Source of the DNA: Tribonema minus
Lineage: Eukaryota > Sar > Xanthophyceae > Tribonematales > Tribonemataceae
DNA: 64,000 bases
Reading direction: 5' to 3'
Assembly (NCBI GenBank): GCA_017506865.1
Contig: JAFCMP010000151.1
Span: 1 to 64,000, forward strand
A model generated the notes under the pieces. The model did not search any database. It was given only the letters and a program-made list of their open reading frames with translations, and had not been told where the DNA came from. Below are positions 61,801 through 64,000 of this stretch, piece by piece. The stretch's first letter is position 1; each line of letters opens with the position of its first letter. The translations under genes and the position numbers were made by a program.

Positions 61801-64000
61801 CCCCCGCCTCCCCCCTGTCGCCGCACGCGCTTGACGAGCCGTGACGCGAACACGACGCAGGGCGGCAGCTGCAGCGCGCTAACATTGCGCGTGATAGAGT
61901 GTGTGCTAGGGTCAGGATTAGACCTACTAGCAACGGCTTAGGGTTAGGGCTAGCGTTAGGCAAACCCCGAGGATCCAGCTGCGGCTCTCGCGGGCGCTGG
62001 CGGACCAGACCCCCGCCCTTTGAAACGCACAGCCGCCGCATGTCCCGCTGAATCAGTCACCAACACGTTCAACAAAAGAATGCAGTGAATATGCAACTTC
62101 AAGTCAGCGCTCGGCAAGCCCACCTCCTCGTGGGGCAGCAGCAGCTCCTCCGCAAAAATCAGTCGCGCACGAAACATTACAACAGAAAACAAAGCAGAAA
62201 CAAAAGGCAACTTCAAGTCAGCGCTCTGCGGCACCACCTCCTCATCGGGCAGCAGCAGGCTCCTCTCCAGCACTCCTAACATTTACTACACAACAAGCGA
62301 AAACACAGGCAAATTCAATTTAACTTCAAGTCAGCGCTCGGCAGCCCACCTCCTCGTCGGGCAGCAGCAGCTCCTCCCCCGCAGCGGGCGCGTGCGCGAG
62401 CAACTCCGCTGTCTCCTCCGCCGCTGCTGCCGCTGCCGCCGCTGCCGCTTCTTCGCTGCTGCCGCTGCCGTCCTCCGCGGCCACCTTGGCTTTCGCTGCG
62501 CGGCGGCGGGCGCAGCGGGGGGAGCGCGTGAGAGGCTGGGACGGTGAGCGCTGTCGCCTCTGTTGAGCGCTGAGCACTGACTCCACTGACCCTGCTATAC
62601 CCTACCTACCCTTGATGAAAAGGAATCAAAGATCGTTGAGGTCTACGTGACAAGGAGTGGTTGGCCGCAAGTGCCTTTCACCTATAATGACCGTGGTCGC
62701 CGCTGCTGCAGTCATTGGCTTGATGTTAATCAGCGGGAAAGCGATCAGGCGCTGAGCGCTGCTTCCACCGACCCCACTATACCCTACCTACCCTTGATAC
62801 CAGACAACGGGGAGCGCAATGACGGGGCGGTGGGCGCTGCTGAGGATCCGACACGCGTGTGATGGTGGTGCATGCGCCTGCCTTGAAGCTGCGGTTGGCG
62901 ACTCATCTTCAAGTCATCTTCAAGTTGCGGTGATCGCTTCATCGCACCTGCGGCCGTCGGACCGCATTGAGTGATCAGAGCCTCACGGAGCTTGCGCAAA
63001 CAGTAACCCTAACGCTAACCCTAACCCTGAACCTGACCCTAAACACACATGGCACGGCTCGCATCAGCAGAAGCACTCTCGGCAGGACGCACACATGTTG
63101 AAGTTCAACACGAACAAAGGCCGCGCGCTGCTGACTCCTCATCCCATCCCTAAGCCTAAGGCCAACCCTAACCCTAACCCTGATAGCGCCGCGCGCCGCC
63201 GCCCGCAACGCGCGCACACATAGCCCTAGCCCTTGGGGGGCTGCGTGCCTCAGCGGCGCTGCGACGAGAAGCTACTCTGCAGCATAAGACTTTATCACAA
63301 TTAATCGGTTCAAATCAGTTTTTTCTTTTGTGGCAGTGACGCACCTGACTTGAAGTAGCGCTCGCCCCACCGGAACGCGCGCACGTGGCGCCACACAGCG
63401 TGCTCAGCGCTCAGTGTGTCACCCTCCAGGTAGCGGATCGCGGTCAGCGGCTGCGCAGGGGTTTCAGTCAGGGTGAGGGTTATGGCCGCAGTTAGGGTTC
63501 GGAGTGTTAGGTAGGTTGGTGAGGGCTCGACTTGAAGTTTGAAGCCATCCTGCAAGCTCTGCGCTCAGCGTATCGCTCAAAACGTACCGGATGGCAGTCA
63601 GCGGCTGCGCAGGGGGTTTTGGTCAGGGTCAGGGCGAGATTAGTGTGTGCATTTGAGAAGAAACTGGGCCACAGGTAGGTAGGTCGGCGTAGGATACCCT
63701 GACTAGAGGGCTTCTCGCATGCACAAACTGCGTGCTCAGCGCTCAGCGCGTTGCCCTCCAGGTATCGGATAGCGGTCAGCGGCTGCGCAGGGGTTTTCGG
63801 TCAGGGCCAGGGTTGAAATCAGCATCTGCAGTTAAAAGGAGAAAATGGGCCAGGGCTTCCGGTCAGGGTCAGGGTTGAAAACAGCATCTGCATCGAGGAA
63901 TGGGTCACAGTTAGGTAGGGCGGCGTAGGACACTCTTATAAGAGGGCATCTTACGTGCACACACTGCGTGCTCAGCGCACAGCGCATCTGTCGAAAGGTA
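58897..64000 (-). CDS. EEP-family phosphodiesterase or nuclease, 3' part, continues past right edge
   Basis: Minus-strand gene; exons supported are 63450-63345, 62495-62350, 60045-59963 and 59056-58897 (stop 58899-58897). The first two join in phase (…GERYFKS then AKAKVAAEDG). The third has PYTNFTPAFTDTLDYIFAD and the last GYPSDHVAVVADIRY. These are the LDYIF and SDH motifs of the CCR4/Angel/nocturnin/PDE12 branch of the endonuclease-exonuclease-phosphatase fold; the SDH His is catalytic in the family. Substrate is likely RNA or an oligonucleotide, but cannot be set from this. A short exon must lie between 59962 and 59057, because the phases of the flanking exons do not match directly. Exons for the N-terminal EEP motifs (LQE, NTHL) between 62350 and 60046 were not located. 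The protein ends DAPPPPPAPP soon after the fold. Confidence 0.68.
60046..60160 (-). repeat. Copies of the 5' edge of the LDYIF exon
   Basis: The acceptor and exon start (GCGCAGGCTACCCCC, encoding GYPPYTN) recur at about 60125-60150 as TGCCGCAGGCTACCCCCTCCACGCACCAAC, upstream of the complete exon, with similar TTGC...TTGTTGCTTC...GCTGATC intron sequence. Confidence 0.65.
60560..60650. repeat. Interstitial TTAGGG-like tract
   Basis: About 14 TTAGGG or one-base variants on +, the longest such tract here, within the EEP gene. Others lie near 5560-5800, 12090-12135, 13470-13620, 13860-13990, 15800-15890, 32005-32030, 34545-34566, 52298-52330, 59720-59870 and 63000-63185, in both orientations. Confidence 0.95.
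60868..61431 (+). other. Open frame of 187 codons, unassigned
   Basis: Antisense to the EEP gene, inside its introns. It reads STSSEACAQVMQRAYGDAAA, then VVASRVLYLLQYFRVRG and CNSCAQVLCQACNTC, a Cys pattern that could be a small finger. No homologue was recognised. It may be chance in GC-rich sequence. Confidence 0.2.
61775..62349 (-). repeat. Tandem copies of the 3' edge of EEP-gene exon
   Basis: Copies near 61782-61815, 62097-62150 and 62213-62265 repeat the end of the 62495-62350 exon (GAGGAGCTGCTGCTGCCCGA) and its donor GTGGGCTGCCGAGCGCTGAC. The copy near 61800 may itself end an exon (LPPCVVFASRLVKRVRRQ), since its acceptor and phase fit. Confidence 0.75.
63560..64000 (-). repeat. Tandem copies of the 5' edge of an EEP-gene exon
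   Basis: Copies near 63575-63615, 63735-63790 and 63965-64000 repeat the acceptor CCCCTGCGCAG and the exon start encoding PLTAIRYLEG(D/N), upstream of the complete exon (63450-63345). Between them GGTCAGGG(T/C)CAGGGTTGA intron sequence recurs. Confidence 0.8.

Overview
The window is nuclear DNA of a GC-rich, intron-rich eukaryote. Genes are split by GT-AG introns, many acceptors follow long C runs (poly-G on + for minus-strand genes), and short degenerate TTAGGG/CCCTAA telomere-like tracts sit inside introns throughout. One intron holds an AT-rich fragment of an organellar rps7 gene that resembles the plastid type. A unicellular alga is the best guess, possibly one with a red-lineage plastid such as a haptophyte. 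That lineage is an inference, not shown by the sequence. All gene models were built by eye by matching exon frames, intron phases and family motifs.

Layout. 1-3600 (+): remnant of a non-LTR retrotransposon with reverse transcriptase, CCHC finger and restriction-like endonuclease (RLE), broken over three frames. 5645-23413 (-): one large gene in 13 exons whose protein has a possible N-myristoylation start, a DEP domain and a complete protein kinase domain. Its introns hold a 5'-truncated RLE element with an 11-bp target-site duplication (19640-21292, +), a shorter copy of the same element (16229-16541, -) and the rps7 fragment (9505-9690). 23414-28064: no recognised host gene, a third element relic and tandem repeats. 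28065-35907 (+), 37956-46029 (+) and 49443-57574 (-): three paralogous genes, here MHYT-A, -B and -C. Each encodes a seven-helix MHYT sensor domain and a long Gly/Ser-rich tail. 58897 to beyond the right edge (-): 3' part of a gene of the endonuclease/exonuclease/phosphatase (EEP) family.

Function. MHYT domains are membrane sensors, best known in bacteria fused to signalling outputs. DEP domains bring signalling proteins to membranes, and the kinase could be myristoylated. All four genes may therefore act in membrane-proximal signalling, but nothing here shows that they work together.

Most unusual feature. Nearly every exon is bordered by a tandem array of degenerate copies of its own edge. 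Copies of an exon's 3' end with its splice donor run into the downstream intron, and copies of its 5' end with its acceptor run into the upstream intron. This is seen in all five host genes, so it looks like a genome-wide process that makes decoy splice sites. The three MHYT paralogues also show one exact intron difference and a conserved intron block shared only by A and C.
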